A DNA stretch of 38,327 nucleotides from DATFDN01 sp049591635 (GTDB lineage Bacteria > Pseudomonadota > Alphaproteobacteria > Acetobacterales > Acetobacteraceae). The DNA lies in NCBI GenBank assembly GCA_049591635.1, contig JBAWFF010000357.1, forward strand, positions 1 to 38,327, given 5' to 3'. This document shows positions 26,268-35,920 of the stretch, piece after piece. Numbering within the stretch: the first letter of the stretch is position 1; the number at the start of each line of letters is the position of its first letter. A program made the position numbers and the translations under genes. The notes beneath the pieces were generated by a model, which was not told the origin of the DNA, searched no databases, and saw nothing but the letters and a program-made list of their open reading frames with translations.

Positions 26268-27761
26268 TCACTCGCCGGCCAATCCAGCGGGTCGCAAGAT
26301 CCGCCGGTGGCAGCGATCCAACCCGAGCATGGAGATGACTTCCTCCACGATGTCGCGGCAGATCAGGTACGCGCTGGCAGGGTAGACGACGACGCCTGTC
26401 CCGATCAGCACACCGAGTCGAACCGGGGCGGAGAACGAGAGAGGCAGGCCCCAAGAGACCGCCCGCACGACGGCGTACATGAGCAACGCCGCCAAGGCAG
26501 GCCGCAGGAGGGGGCGCAGGAGAAGCCAGAAGCAGCCGCGGCGCACCACCGAGATCCGCTTCACCAGGAACAGGAACTGGAGCGGATAGGCGACCGCCCC
26601 ACCGATGCAGACCCCGTACAACCCCCAGTGCGCGCCAGTCACGTACGCCACTGCGAACAGGAGGGTGCTGACGATGGTATTAACAAGCGAGGCTCGAAAT
26701 CGCCCGAGGCCCAGCAGGAACGGCGAAAGGAAAAGCCCCGTCGGACGTGCCATCATCGCGAGCGCGAGGATGGAGAGTGGCGTCGCCACGCCCGACCATC
26801 GCGCGCCCAGCAACACGGGCACCATCTCATGAGCCACGGCTGACAGGCCGAAGAAGATTGGGAACGACAGCAGCGCGAGCACGCGCATCGACTTGCCGAG
26901 ATACACCAGCGCTTGATCGACATCGTCCTGTAGCCGGGCGAAGGCGGGCAAACCGACCGGCTTGACGACCATCGCCAGCTTGTCGATCGGCATCGAGGCG
27001 AGGGTGCGGGCCAGCGAGTAGATCCCGAGAGCGCCGCTCCCCAGCATCCGCCCGGCCACCAGAATGTCGATCTGTGTACCGAAATACCACAGCACGTTCT
27101 CGGCCGTTCGGTATGACCCGAGCCGCATCAGCCCGCTCTGCCGGCGGCTCGGCAGGGCTGGCCAATGTCGGGTCGGCGCCAGGATCAGGAACCCGATGGT
27201 TCGCACCGTCTCGGCGAGCATGTACCCATCGAGGAGCGCCCACACCCCAAATCCACGCCAAGCGAGAAGGATGGTGGTGAGACCGCCCGCCAAATTGCTC
27301 CCGATATCCACCGCCGACATCTGCTTCAGTGCCAGCTCCCGCTCTAGCTTGGCGCGCGATAGCGAGGCCGCCGCCAGCAAGACGAAGGAGAAGCTGACGA
27401 CGCGCAGCAGCGGAGTCAGACGCGGGTCGTGATAGAACCCGGCGATCGCCGGGGCGCTCGCGAACAGGATAACCAAGAAGGCCAGATTGGCGAGCAGGAT
27501 CAGGCCAAACGCCTCGCCGGCGGCGGCATCGGCGTCGCGGCTTTGCACCAGGACATCGCTGAATCCGACATAGCTCATCGCGGCCAGGAAGCCGGTCACC
27601 GCCATGGTGATTGCCATGAGGCCGTAGTCGGACGGCACCAGAAATCGAACCACGGCGAGCGTGATCACCCAGTTCAGCATCTGGCCGACGATGCGGGTCC
27701 CCGACGCCCAGGCCACGCCGCGCATGACCTGCGCCTTCAGGACGGCCGTGTCAGCCATCAT
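26268..27761 (-). CDS. Wzx-type lipopolysaccharide/exopolysaccharide flippase
   Basis: A 497-residue polytopic protein of the MOP superfamily with about 12-14 membrane segments. The N-terminal GVAWASGTRIVGQMLNWVIT and RFLVPSDYGLMAITM are typical of WzxC/PST proteins, which flip undecaprenyl-linked repeat units across the inner membrane. Two tandem ATGs (27761, 27758) precede ADTAV; the first is used. It follows wecC by 30 bp on the same strand, implying that it exports a ManNAcA-containing or related glycan. Confidence 0.88.
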   Translation of the reverse strand: MMADTAVLKAQVMRGVAWASGTRIVGQMLNWVITLAVVRFLVPSDYGLMAITMAVTGFLAAMSYVGFSDVLVQSRDADAAAGEAFGLILLANLAFLVILFASAPAIAGFYHDPRLTPLLRVVSFSFVLLAAASLSRAKLERELALKQMSAVDIGSNLAGGLTTILLAWRGFGVWALLDGYMLAETVRTIGFLILAPTRHWPALPSRRQSGLMRLGSYRTAENVLWYFGTQIDILVAGRMLGSGALGIYSLARTLASMPIDKLAMVVKPVGLPAFARLQDDVDQALVYLGKSMRVLALLSFPIFFGLSAVAHEMVPVLLGARWSGVATPLSILALAMMARPTGLFLSPFLLGLGRFRASLVNTIVSTLLFAVAYVTGAHWGLYGVCIGGAVAYPLQFLFLVKRISVVRRGCFWLLLRPLLRPALAALLMYAVVRAVSWGLPLSFSAPVRLGVLIGTGVVVYPASAYLICRDIVEEVISMLGLDRCHRRILRPAGLAGE

Positions 27762-27791
27762 GCCTCGGCATTCGCCCGGCCTCTCCGCCGT

Positions 27792-29042
27792 CTACCACGC
27801 GCCGCGCGTGTCGATCACGAACTTGTCCTTCAGCACGGCGCGGTCGACCTGCATGAAGCTCATGTGATCGACGAGCAAAAGGACGAGGTTGGCGTGCTCC
27901 AGCGCGTGATCGAAATCGTGCAGCGCGAGGCCGTGATCGGCGAGTTCCGGGGGCAAGCGGCCAATATGGGGTTCGACCACCAGCAGCTCGCCGACCTTCT
28001 CCTCGGCGAGGCGACGGACGATTTCCACCGCAGGGCTCTCTCGCAAATCGTCGACGTCTTTCTTGTACGACAGACCGAGGCAGGCGATGATCGGGCGTTT
28101 CAGCGCGGCCGCCCGCTCCCGCACCTTGGCCACGACATGGCCAGGCTTGGCGTCGTTGATGATCCGCGCCGCCCGGATAAGCGTCGCCTCCTCGGGGTTG
28201 GTCGCGACGATGAACCATGGGTCGACGGCGATGCAGTGGCCGCCCACGCCAGGGCCCGGGCTCAGGATATTCACCCGCGGATGCAGGTTCGCCAGCCCGA
28301 TCAGATCCCACACGTTGACCCGAAGCTTGTCGCAAATCAGCGACAGTTCGTTGGCGAAGGCGATGTTCACATCGCGATAGGCATTCTCGGTCAGCTTCGC
28401 GAGTTCCGCAGTGCGCGCGTTGGTCACGCGGCACTCACCCTTGACCACGACCTTGTAGAGCGTGAGGGCCCGCTGGGCGCACTTGCGGGTCATGCCGCCG
28501 ATCACCCGGGCATTGTTGACCACCTCGTCGAGGATGCGTCCGGGCAGCACCCGCTCTGGGCAGTGCGCCACCTGGACGTCGGCCAGCTCACCGCGCTGCT
28601 GGGGGAAGCTGAGGTCGGGTCGCAGCTCGGCGAGGATCTCCGCCATGCGCTCGGTGGTGCCGACCGGCGACGTGGACTCCAAGATCACCAGATTGCCCAC
28701 CGTCAGCACCGGGGCGAGCGCGCGGGCGGCATCCTCCACATAGGATATATCCGGCACCGCGCTTTCGCCGTGACCGCGCAGCGGCGTCGGCACGGCGATG
28801 ATGAAGGCCTCGGCCGGCTCCATCGTCAGGGTGGCGCGCAGCTTGCCCGCCTCGACCACGCGGCGCACCAGGGCGTCGAGATTCGGTTCGCCGAAATGCG
28901 GCCGTCCGGCGTTGATCGTCTCCACCACGCGCGGGGTGACGTCGACGCCCACCACCTCGACGCCGTTCTCGGCGAACACGGCGGCGGTCGGCAGCCCGAT
29001 ATACCCGAGTCCGACCACCGCGATACGGCCGAAGCTAGTCAT
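27792..29042 (-). CDS. wecC: UDP-N-acetyl-D-mannosaminuronate dehydrogenase
   Basis: Oxidises UDP-ManNAc to UDP-ManNAcA with NAD+. The 416-residue protein has the Rossmann motif VVGLGYIGLP (9-18), ESTSPVGTT (122-130) and HCPERVLPG. The central KLTENAYRDVNIAFANE helix is present, and the catalytic Cys270 sits in GVGGHC. The start at 29042 (MTSFGRIAVVGLG) is the normal N-terminus and overlaps the wecB stop by 8 nt; the frame is open to 29087. UDP-glucose dehydrogenases share this fold, but the adjacent epimerase supports ManNAc as substrate. Confidence 0.92.
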   Translation of the reverse strand: MTSFGRIAVVGLGYIGLPTAAVFAENGVEVVGVDVTPRVVETINAGRPHFGEPNLDALVRRVVEAGKLRATLTMEPAEAFIIAVPTPLRGHGESAVPDISYVEDAARALAPVLTVGNLVILESTSPVGTTERMAEILAELRPDLSFPQQRGELADVQVAHCPERVLPGRILDEVVNNARVIGGMTRKCAQRALTLYKVVVKGECRVTNARTAELAKLTENAYRDVNIAFANELSLICDKLRVNVWDLIGLANLHPRVNILSPGPGVGGHCIAVDPWFIVATNPEEATLIRAARIINDAKPGHVVAKVRERAAALKRPIIACLGLSYKKDVDDLRESPAVEIVRRLAEEKVGELLVVEPHIGRLPPELADHGLALHDFDHALEHANLVLLLVDHMSFMQVDRAVLKDKFVIDTRGAW

Positions 29043-30150
29043 TGAGCAGCCTCTCCACGATGCGTCCGGACGCCCGGCCGTCGCCATACGGATTATGCGC
29101 GACGCTCATGGCCGCGTACGCCGCATGGTCGTCGAGCAGGCGGGAAGCCCGCTCGACGAGCAAATCGGTGTCCGTGCCGACCAGCGCGACGGTCCCGGCC
29201 TCCACCGCCTCCGGCCGCTCGGTCGTGTCGCGCGTCACGAGCACCGGCTTGCCGAGCGACGGGGCTTCTTCCTGCACGCCGCCCGAATCCGTGACGATGA
29301 GGTCGGCACGGCGCATCAGGGCGACGAACGGCAGGTAATCGAGGGGCGGGATCAGCCGGATCGCCGGATGCGCGCCGAGCATCGCCTGCGCGACCTCCTG
29401 GACGTTCGGGTTCAGATGGACCGGGTAGACGATCTCGACATCGCCTCGATCGGCGAGACGCAGCAGGGCTTTTGCCACCCGCCCCAGGCCGCCGTCGAAA
29501 TTCTCTCGCCGATGCCCGGTGACCAGGATCAGGCGTTTGCCCGCCGCGAGCGGGGGCAGCAGCCGCTCGACGGCGGCGGCACGCCCCGGGTCGCGATCGA
29601 GGATCGCCAGCGCATCGAACAGCGCGTCGATCACCGTGTTGCCGGTGACGCATATCCGCGCCGGATCGATCCCTTCGGCCAGCAGGTTGCGACGCGATTC
29701 CTCGGTCGGCGGAAAGTGCAGGTCGGCGAGCCCGGTGGTCAGCCGGCGGTTCATCTCCTCCGGCCACGGCGAATGGACGTCACCCGTCCGCAGCCCCGCC
29801 TCGACATGGCCGACCGGCACCTTCGCGTAGAACGCGGCCAGCGCGGCGGCGAAGGTCGTGGTCGTGTCACCCTGCACGAGCACCCGATCCGGATGCAGAT
29901 CGGCGTAGACCTCGGCGATCCGCTCCAGCACCGCGGTCGTGATATAGGTAAGGCCCTGACCCGCGCGCATCAGATCGAGGTCGCGATCGGGGCGGATGGC
30001 GAACAGGTCGAGGACCTGGTCAAGCATCTGGCGGTGCTGCGCGGTCACGCAGACCAGGGCGGTGACACCGGGGGTTTCGGCGAGCCGGCGCACGATGGGC
30101 GCCATCTTGATCGCCTCGGGGCGGGTGCCGAAGACCGTCAGGATGCGCAC
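29035..30150 (-). CDS. wecB: UDP-N-acetylglucosamine 2-epimerase (non-hydrolysing)
   Basis: Interconverts UDP-GlcNAc and UDP-ManNAc. The 371-residue protein has GTRPEAIKMAP with Lys15, then QGDTTT, HVEAGLRT, EEMNRRLT, the catalytic His in TGHRREN, and DSGGVQEEAP near the C-terminus, all standard for WecB. It is the first gene of a wecB-wecC-flippase operon. The promoter should lie in 30151-30416, shared with the divergent TetR gene. Confidence 0.94.
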   Translation of the reverse strand: MRILTVFGTRPEAIKMAPIVRRLAETPGVTALVCVTAQHRQMLDQVLDLFAIRPDRDLDLMRAGQGLTYITTAVLERIAEVYADLHPDRVLVQGDTTTTFAAALAAFYAKVPVGHVEAGLRTGDVHSPWPEEMNRRLTTGLADLHFPPTEESRRNLLAEGIDPARICVTGNTVIDALFDALAILDRDPGRAAAVERLLPPLAAGKRLILVTGHRRENFDGGLGRVAKALLRLADRGDVEIVYPVHLNPNVQEVAQAMLGAHPAIRLIPPLDYLPFVALMRRADLIVTDSGGVQEEAPSLGKPVLVTRDTTERPEAVEAGTVALVGTDTDLLVERASRLLDDHAAYAAMSVAHNPYGDGRASGRIVERLLND

Positions 30151-30416
30151 GTAGGCCGTCCTGCCGCCGGCACCGCCCGCGCATTGCGCGCCAACCGGGT
30201 ACGGAGAAAACGCGGCCTCACTGGCAACCGGCGAACATGTTGGTTGAAGGCCATTCTTAGGGTGGCAAGGGTTGTGGAAAGATGAACGCCGGCTGAGGAG
30301 TCGGGTATGCTGTATCGCCGGTGGTTAGCCCATCCGGTTCCCTTACGCCAGCGATATCCGGGTGTTCCGAGCCACCCACTATCGCGTTTCCCCGCCGATC
30401 GCCTATGTCTTGAGCT

Positions 30417-31079
30417 ATGAGCGACGCGGAGTTCGACAAGGCGCTTCTGGGCGCGGCCTTCGCACTCGCGGGTGCCGCCGGCTGGGACGCGGTGACGGTG
30501 GCCGAGGCCGCGCGGTCGGCGAACCTCGACCTCGCCCGGGCGCGGGAACGGTTTCCAGGCCGCGCGGCGATCCTGCTTCGGCTCGGCCGATCCGCCGACC
30601 AGGCGGCGCTCGCTCAGGCACCGGCCGAGGGGACCGTGCGTGATCGGCTGTTCTATCTTCTGATGCAGCGCATAGACGTAATGCAGGACCATCGCGCCGG
30701 GGTGCTGGCGCTGATGCGCCGACTGCCGCGTGATCCTGGCACGGCCCTGCTGCTCGCCTGCGCCACGCGACGCTCCATGCGCTGGCTGCTGGATGCCGCC
30801 GGCGTGCCGACCGCCGGGCTGCGCGGGGAGTTGCGCGTGCGCGGCCTGTGCGGCGTCTGGCTGTGGGTCATGCGCGCTTGGCAGCACGACGAGACCGAAG
30901 ACATGGCGGCGACCATGTCGGCGCTGGATGCGGCCTTGCGGCGGGCCGAGCGATTGGCTCCGTGGCTTGGCGGAGCCGCCGCACACCCGGCCCCGCCGGA
31001 GGCGGACGCGAACGCGGAGGCCGCGCCCGACGTCGAGCCGCCCGGTTCGACGTCTCCTCCCGAGGAGCGCACGCGATAG
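30417..31079 (+). CDS. TetR-family transcriptional regulator
   Basis: A 220-residue protein. Residues about 5-55 (FALAGAAGWDAVTVAEAARSANLDLARARERFPGR) form a TetR-type helix-turn-helix. The rest is a helical ligand domain followed by an Ala/Pro/Glu-rich disordered tail. The HTH is divergent from classical TetR (no YxYF motif), so DNA binding is likely but not certain. No good ribosome-binding site precedes the ATG. It lies 61 bp before a phasin gene and diverges from wecB, so it may regulate either. Confidence 0.78.
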   Translation: MSDAEFDKALLGAAFALAGAAGWDAVTVAEAARSANLDLARARERFPGRAAILLRLGRSADQAALAQAPAEGTVRDRLFYLLMQRIDVMQDHRAGVLALMRRLPRDPGTALLLACATRRSMRWLLDAAGVPTAGLRGELRVRGLCGVWLWVMRAWQHDETEDMAATMSALDAALRRAERLAPWLGGAAAHPAPPEADANAEAAPDVEPPGSTSPPEERTR

Positions 31080-31140
31080 TGTGGGCGTGCCGGATCGCAG
31101 TGCCGGCTATCCTCAAGCCGGCTTTCAGGGGGATCAGACC

Positions 31141-31638
31141 ATGGCGGAACAACCCAATGCCGGCGGCACCAAGCAGTTCGATTTCACCCGCCTGCTCGCC
31201 GAGATGAAGCTGCCCGGGATGCCTGATATCCAGGCGCTGACCGAGGCGAACCGGCGCAACATGGAGGCGCTGACCGCGGCAAACCGCGTCGCCGTGGAGG
31301 GCGCCCAGGCGGTTGCCCGGCGGCACATGGAAATCATGCAGCAGGCGATGACCGAGATGACCGAGGGTGTGAAGACGCTTTCGGCCGAGGGGGCGCCGCG
31401 GGCCAAAGCGGCCAAGCAGGCGGAACTGGTGAAGCAGGGCTACCAGCGCGCGGTCAACAACATGCAGGAACTCAGCGACCTGATTCAGCGATCGAACGCC
31501 GAGGCGCTCAACCTGCTCAATCGCCGCTTCAGCGAGGCGATGGACGAGTTGAAGCAACTCGCCCAGAAGGAAGCCGAGGAGACGGAGCCCAGCCCGACGG
31601 GTTCGAGCCAGAAGCCGATGGCTCGGAAGAAGGGTTGA
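31141..31638 (+). CDS. Phasin family protein (PHA granule-associated)
   Basis: A 165-residue amphipathic helical protein. It contains the phasin core, with EALTAANRVAVEGAQAVARRHMEIMQQAM followed by KQAELVKQGYQRAVNNMQELSDLIQRSNAEALNLLNRR. It ends in a charged tail (SSQKPMARKKG). Phasins coat polyhydroxyalkanoate granules and control their size. The ATG is preceded by AGGGGGA at 7 nt. No PHA synthase is in the window. Confidence 0.9.
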   Translation: MAEQPNAGGTKQFDFTRLLAEMKLPGMPDIQALTEANRRNMEALTAANRVAVEGAQAVARRHMEIMQQAMTEMTEGVKTLSAEGAPRAKAAKQAELVKQGYQRAVNNMQELSDLIQRSNAEALNLLNRRFSEAMDELKQLAQKEAEETEPSPTGSSQKPMARKKG

Positions 31639-31651
31639 AGCCGCCCGGCGC

Positions 31652-32560
31652 ATGGTCGTCGTCTTCGGTTCGATCAATCTCGATCTGATTTTCCCGCTCG
31701 CCGCGTTGCCCGCGGCGGGGGAGACCGTGCTTGCCCCCGACATCCGCATGGAGCCTGGCGGCAAGGGCGCCAACCAGGCGCTCGCCGCGGCCCGGGACGG
31801 GGCGCGGGTCGTCCTTGTCGGCGCCGTCGGATGCGACAACCTGGCCGCCGACGCATTGGCGCTGCTGCGGACCGAAGGGGTGGATTTGTCGCGGGTGATC
31901 ACGACCGCGCGGACGACCGGTTGCGCGGCCATCTTCGTCGATCGCCAGGGCCGCAACATGATCGGCGTCGGGTCCGGCGCAAATCTCGCGGTCCGCGCCG
32001 ACCAGGTGGAGGACGCGCTCCTCACGTCCGCCACGACGCTGGTGCTGCAAATGGAGGTCTCCGGGGAGGAGACGGCGGCGCTGATCCGCCGGGCCCGGGC
32101 ACGTGACGCGCGCATCGTGCTGAACCTTGCTCCCGCGGCGCCGATCGGGACGGACGCGCTGCGGATGGTGGACGTCCTCTGTCTGAACGAGGTGGAGGCG
32201 GCGTGGCTGGCCGGCACGCTTGGTTGCCCGCCCACGGCCGAAGGACTGCACGCCGCGTTGGGGGTGACGGTCGTGCGGACCGTGGGCGCGCAAGGCGCCG
32301 AGGCGGCCCATCCGGGTGGGCTCCAGCTTGTGCCCGCCCATCCCGTCGATGCGGTGGACACGACGGCGGCGGGCGACTGCTTCACCGGCGTTCTGGCGTC
32401 CGGTCTGGATCGCGGCTTGGCGCTGGGTCCGGCGCTGGCGCGCGCGAGCGCGGCGGCGGCGCTTTGCTGCACGCGTGCCGGCAGCCAGGCAACGATGCCG
32501 GGGGCGGCTCAGACCGATGCAATGCTCGCCGGGCCAGGAACCGCATTGCCGCGGCACTGA
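31652..32560 (+). CDS. rbsK: Ribokinase (PfkB family)
   Basis: Phosphorylates ribose or a related sugar. It has 302 residues. The PfkB signatures are GGKGANQA (36-43) near the substrate site and DTTAAGDCFTG near the C-terminus, with catalytic Asp242. The usual DTTGAGD is DTTAAGD here, a conservative change. The length and order fit RbsK, but other PfkB sugar kinases cannot be excluded. It starts 13 nt after the phasin stop, with no strong ribosome-binding site. Confidence 0.85.
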   Translation: MVVVFGSINLDLIFPLAALPAAGETVLAPDIRMEPGGKGANQALAAARDGARVVLVGAVGCDNLAADALALLRTEGVDLSRVITTARTTGCAAIFVDRQGRNMIGVGSGANLAVRADQVEDALLTSATTLVLQMEVSGEETAALIRRARARDARIVLNLAPAAPIGTDALRMVDVLCLNEVEAAWLAGTLGCPPTAEGLHAALGVTVVRTVGAQGAEAAHPGGLQLVPAHPVDAVDTTAAGDCFTGVLASGLDRGLALGPALARASAAAALCCTRAGSQATMPGAAQTDAMLAGPGTALPRH

Positions 32561-32570
32561 AGACGCCGGA

Positions 32571-32716
32571 AGTGTAGTCACATCGGTGCCTCCGACCCCG
32601 GATTTGTGCTCACAATGACCTTCGCAGGTGCAGCATTTGCAGACACAATGCCCTTCGCAGGTGCAGCAATTGTGCTCACCTTTCGCAGTTGCGAACGGGA
32701 TTTGTGGACACAATGG
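32571..32716. repeat. Second five-unit repeat array (32-33-bp period) before rpsD
   Basis: Units start at 32571, 32603, 32636, 32669 and 32701 (periods 32, 33, 33, 32). Each begins with a TGTGnnCACA-like core: GTGTAGTCACA, TTGTGCTCACAAT, TTGCAGACACAAT, TTGTGCTCACC and TTGTGGACACAAT. Units 2 and 3 share ACCTTCGCAGGTGCAGCA or a one-base variant. Unit 4 carries TTCGCA-GT-TGCGAA (32682-32695), as in the 13.7-kb array. The sequence CTTTCGCAGTTGCGAACG is nearly identical to that array. No transposase is present. The rest of the 336-bp gap (32717-32895) holds only the rpsD leader. Confidence 0.8.
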
Positions 32717-32895
32717 AGGCGGGCCAGCCGGTCGCGGCCGCAAGCCGACGCCAAGGGTTTGACACCGCCGGCCGCCGCTCCTATAGGCCGCGCACTGCCG
32801 GGAACGTGGACGGGTCTTCGGGACCCGCGCCCGTCGCGCGTCCGTTCGCGTGGCCTACCGGTGCAACAACAAGCCGCGAAGGAAGCCGCGCCGCA

Positions 32896-33510
32896 ATGAC
32901 CAAGCGCGTCGAAAGCAAGTACAAGATCAACCGCCGCTTGGGCGTGAACCTGTGGGGCCGCCCCAAGTCGCCGATCAACAAGCGCGATTACGGTCCCGGA
33001 CAGCACGGCCAGCGCCGCAAGAAGGTCACCGACTACGGCGTGCAGCTCGCTGCCAAGCAGAAGCTGAAGGGCTATTACGGCAACATCGGCGAGAAGCAGT
33101 TCCGCAAGTATTATGAGGAGGCGGTGCGCCGCAAGGGCGACACGTCGGAGAACCTCATCGACCTGCTGGAGCGTCGGCTCGACGCGGTCATCTACCGCAT
33201 GAAGTTCGCCATCACTCCCTTCGCCGCGCGCCAGTTCGTTTCGCACGGCCATATCCTGGTGAACGGCAAGCGGCTCAACATCCCTTCCTATATCGTGAAG
33301 GACAACGACACGATCGAGGTGAAGGAGAAGTCGAAGCAGCTCGCGGTGGTGCTGGACGCCGCCCAGAGCACCGAGCGCGACACCCCGGAATATATCGAGG
33401 TCGATCACCGCGCCATGAAGGGCCGCTTCGTGCGCGCGCCGAAGCTGTCGGACGTGCCCTACCCGGTGCAGATGGAGCCGAACCTGGTGGTGGAGTTCTA
33501 CTCGCGCTGA
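32896..33510 (+). CDS. rpsD: 30S ribosomal protein S4
   Basis: A primary 16S rRNA-binding protein that also regulates ribosomal operons in some bacteria. The 204-residue protein has the S4 N-terminal region (SKYKINRRLGVNLWGRPKSP) and the S4 RNA-binding domain. The domain reads ENLIDLLERRLDAVIYRMKFA, then FVSHGHILVNGKRLNIPSY. The ATG at 32896 has GAAGGAAG about 11 nt upstream. It is intact and strongly conserved. No S4-binding leader structure was identified. Confidence 0.97.
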   Translation: MTKRVESKYKINRRLGVNLWGRPKSPINKRDYGPGQHGQRRKKVTDYGVQLAAKQKLKGYYGNIGEKQFRKYYEEAVRRKGDTSENLIDLLERRLDAVIYRMKFAITPFAARQFVSHGHILVNGKRLNIPSYIVKDNDTIEVKEKSKQLAVVLDAAQSTERDTPEYIEVDHRAMKGRFVRAPKLSDVPYPVQMEPNLVVEFYSR

Positions 33511-33524
33511 CCGTGGAGGTGCGA

Positions 33525-33761
33525 ATGGAAGGGAATTTGCCTGCGCGGAGGATCGTAATCGACGCCCAGGCTGGTGAGGTATCGGCGCAACTCGTTCGTC
33601 GCGGCATCGCCGCCGACACGCGTGTCCATGTCCTGGTGGAGATCGCGGATCGCGAGGAGTTGCCGTTGGCCGCGCTCGCTCAAGCGGGGGGAGCGCTCGA
33701 CTTTCTCTCGGAGGAGCCGGACCTCTACAGTGATGCCGACATCGTGCGGTCCCGCGACTGA
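33525..33761 (+). CDS. Putative type II antitoxin
   Basis: A 78-residue protein with a SpoVT/MazE-like N-terminus (about 5-45: ARRIVIDAQAGEVSAQLVRRG ... VHVLVEIAD) and an acidic C-terminal tail (FLSEEPDLYSDADIVRSRD) of the kind that wraps a toxin. The identification rests mainly on the MazF/PemK-like gene that follows with a 1-nt TGATG overlap. ATG at 33525 is preferred because GGAGG lies 5 nt upstream; an earlier GTG at 33513 is in frame. Only 14 nt separate it from rpsD. Confidence 0.75.
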   Translation: MEGNLPARRIVIDAQAGEVSAQLVRRGIAADTRVHVLVEIADREELPLAALAQAGGALDFLSEEPDLYSDADIVRSRD

Positions 33762-34095
33762 TGTTTCCGTTCGGCACGATCGTGCTGGTTCGATTTCCAT
33801 TTACTGATCTCTCCGGCGAAAAGCGGCGGCCAGCGCTGGTTGTCTCGACTGACAATGAGCGCAGAGCCGATCTTGTGGTCTGCTTCATCACCTCCGTTGT
33901 TCGCGCCGGCCCCGACATGGCCGCGATGGAAGCGAGTCGCGAGACCGGCCTGAAGGTTCCGTCTCTGGTGCGCTTTGATAAGGTGGCGACGCTCAATCGG
34001 AGCGTTATCGGCGGCAAGCTGGGGCAGGCAACAGCTGGCTGGCTCGCGACTCATCGCCAGACCTTTCATGGAGTTTTTGGGTTCGGACAGGCTTG

Positions 34096-34096
<1 letters not shown>
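33761..34096 (+). CDS. PemK/MazF-type endoribonuclease toxin
   Basis: A 111-residue protein of the PemK/MazF fold. It has GTIVLVRFPFTDLSGEKRRPALVVS, the typical N-terminal strand pair with the loop Arg-Pro, and then VCFITS and LVRFDKVATLNRSVIGGKLG. This family cleaves mRNA at short sequence motifs; the specificity here is unknown. The start overlaps the antitoxin stop (TGATG), and its own stop overlaps the prfC ATG in the same way, so the toxin pair is embedded in a ribosomal/translation operon. Confidence 0.87.
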
Positions 34097-35640
<1,544 letters not shown>

Positions 35641-35693
35641 CAACCCAGGGGAGGGCCAGCCCTCGCGGACTGGCCCCATCCCTACCGCCGACG

Positions 35694-35778
35694 TATAATG
35701 ATCTTGACCTTGACGGTCACGATCACCATGCTCGGCAGCAAGAGCCAGCCATGGTGCAACATGGTTGTTCTCCTCTGA
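35694..35778 (+). promoter_or_regulatory. Candidate leader ORF / attenuator or small RNA before cysK
   Basis: ATG at 35698 opens 26 codons (MILTLTVTITMLGSKSQPW, then CNMVVLL) ending at TGA 35776-35778, where an intrinsic terminator begins. A TATAAT (35694-35699) overlaps that ATG. If it is a -10 box, transcripts would start near 35706 and give an RNA of roughly 110 nt, and an in-frame ATG at 35728 would encode 16 residues (one Cys). No -35 match is seen. The arrangement resembles a leader peptide controlling the downstream gene, or an independent sRNA. The peptide is not rich in any single amino acid. Confidence 0.4.
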
Positions 35779-35816
35779 GCGGCGGTTCGGGCCCATCCCG
35801 GCCGCCGCTTTTATTT
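35778..35816 (+). terminator. Rho-independent terminator upstream of cysK
   Basis: AGCGGCGG (35778-35785) pairs with CCGCCGCT (35802-35809), followed by TTTTATTTT. This is a strong plus-strand intrinsic terminator that starts on the last base of the leader ORF stop. It can end prfC transcription or act in attenuation of cysK. A second hairpin, GGGCCAG/CTGGCCC (35653-35676) just after the prfC stop, lacks a T-run. Confidence 0.8.
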
Positions 35817-35920
35817 TGCCGCCCATATATGAACCGGCGATCAATCGCGGCGCGGCCTCCCGGCTGGCGTCCATCGTGGGCCTCGCCTAACTTCCGCGCC
35901 CGGACAATGGGGGCGAACGA

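Noticed and set aside
32571..32743. Minus-strand frame through the second repeat array encodes Cys-rich repeats (CCTCEGHC twice), like a tiny metallothionein
   Set aside because: The frame is part of a long shadow antisense to the ribokinase, lacks a ribosome-binding site, and its repetition follows from the 33-bp DNA repeat.
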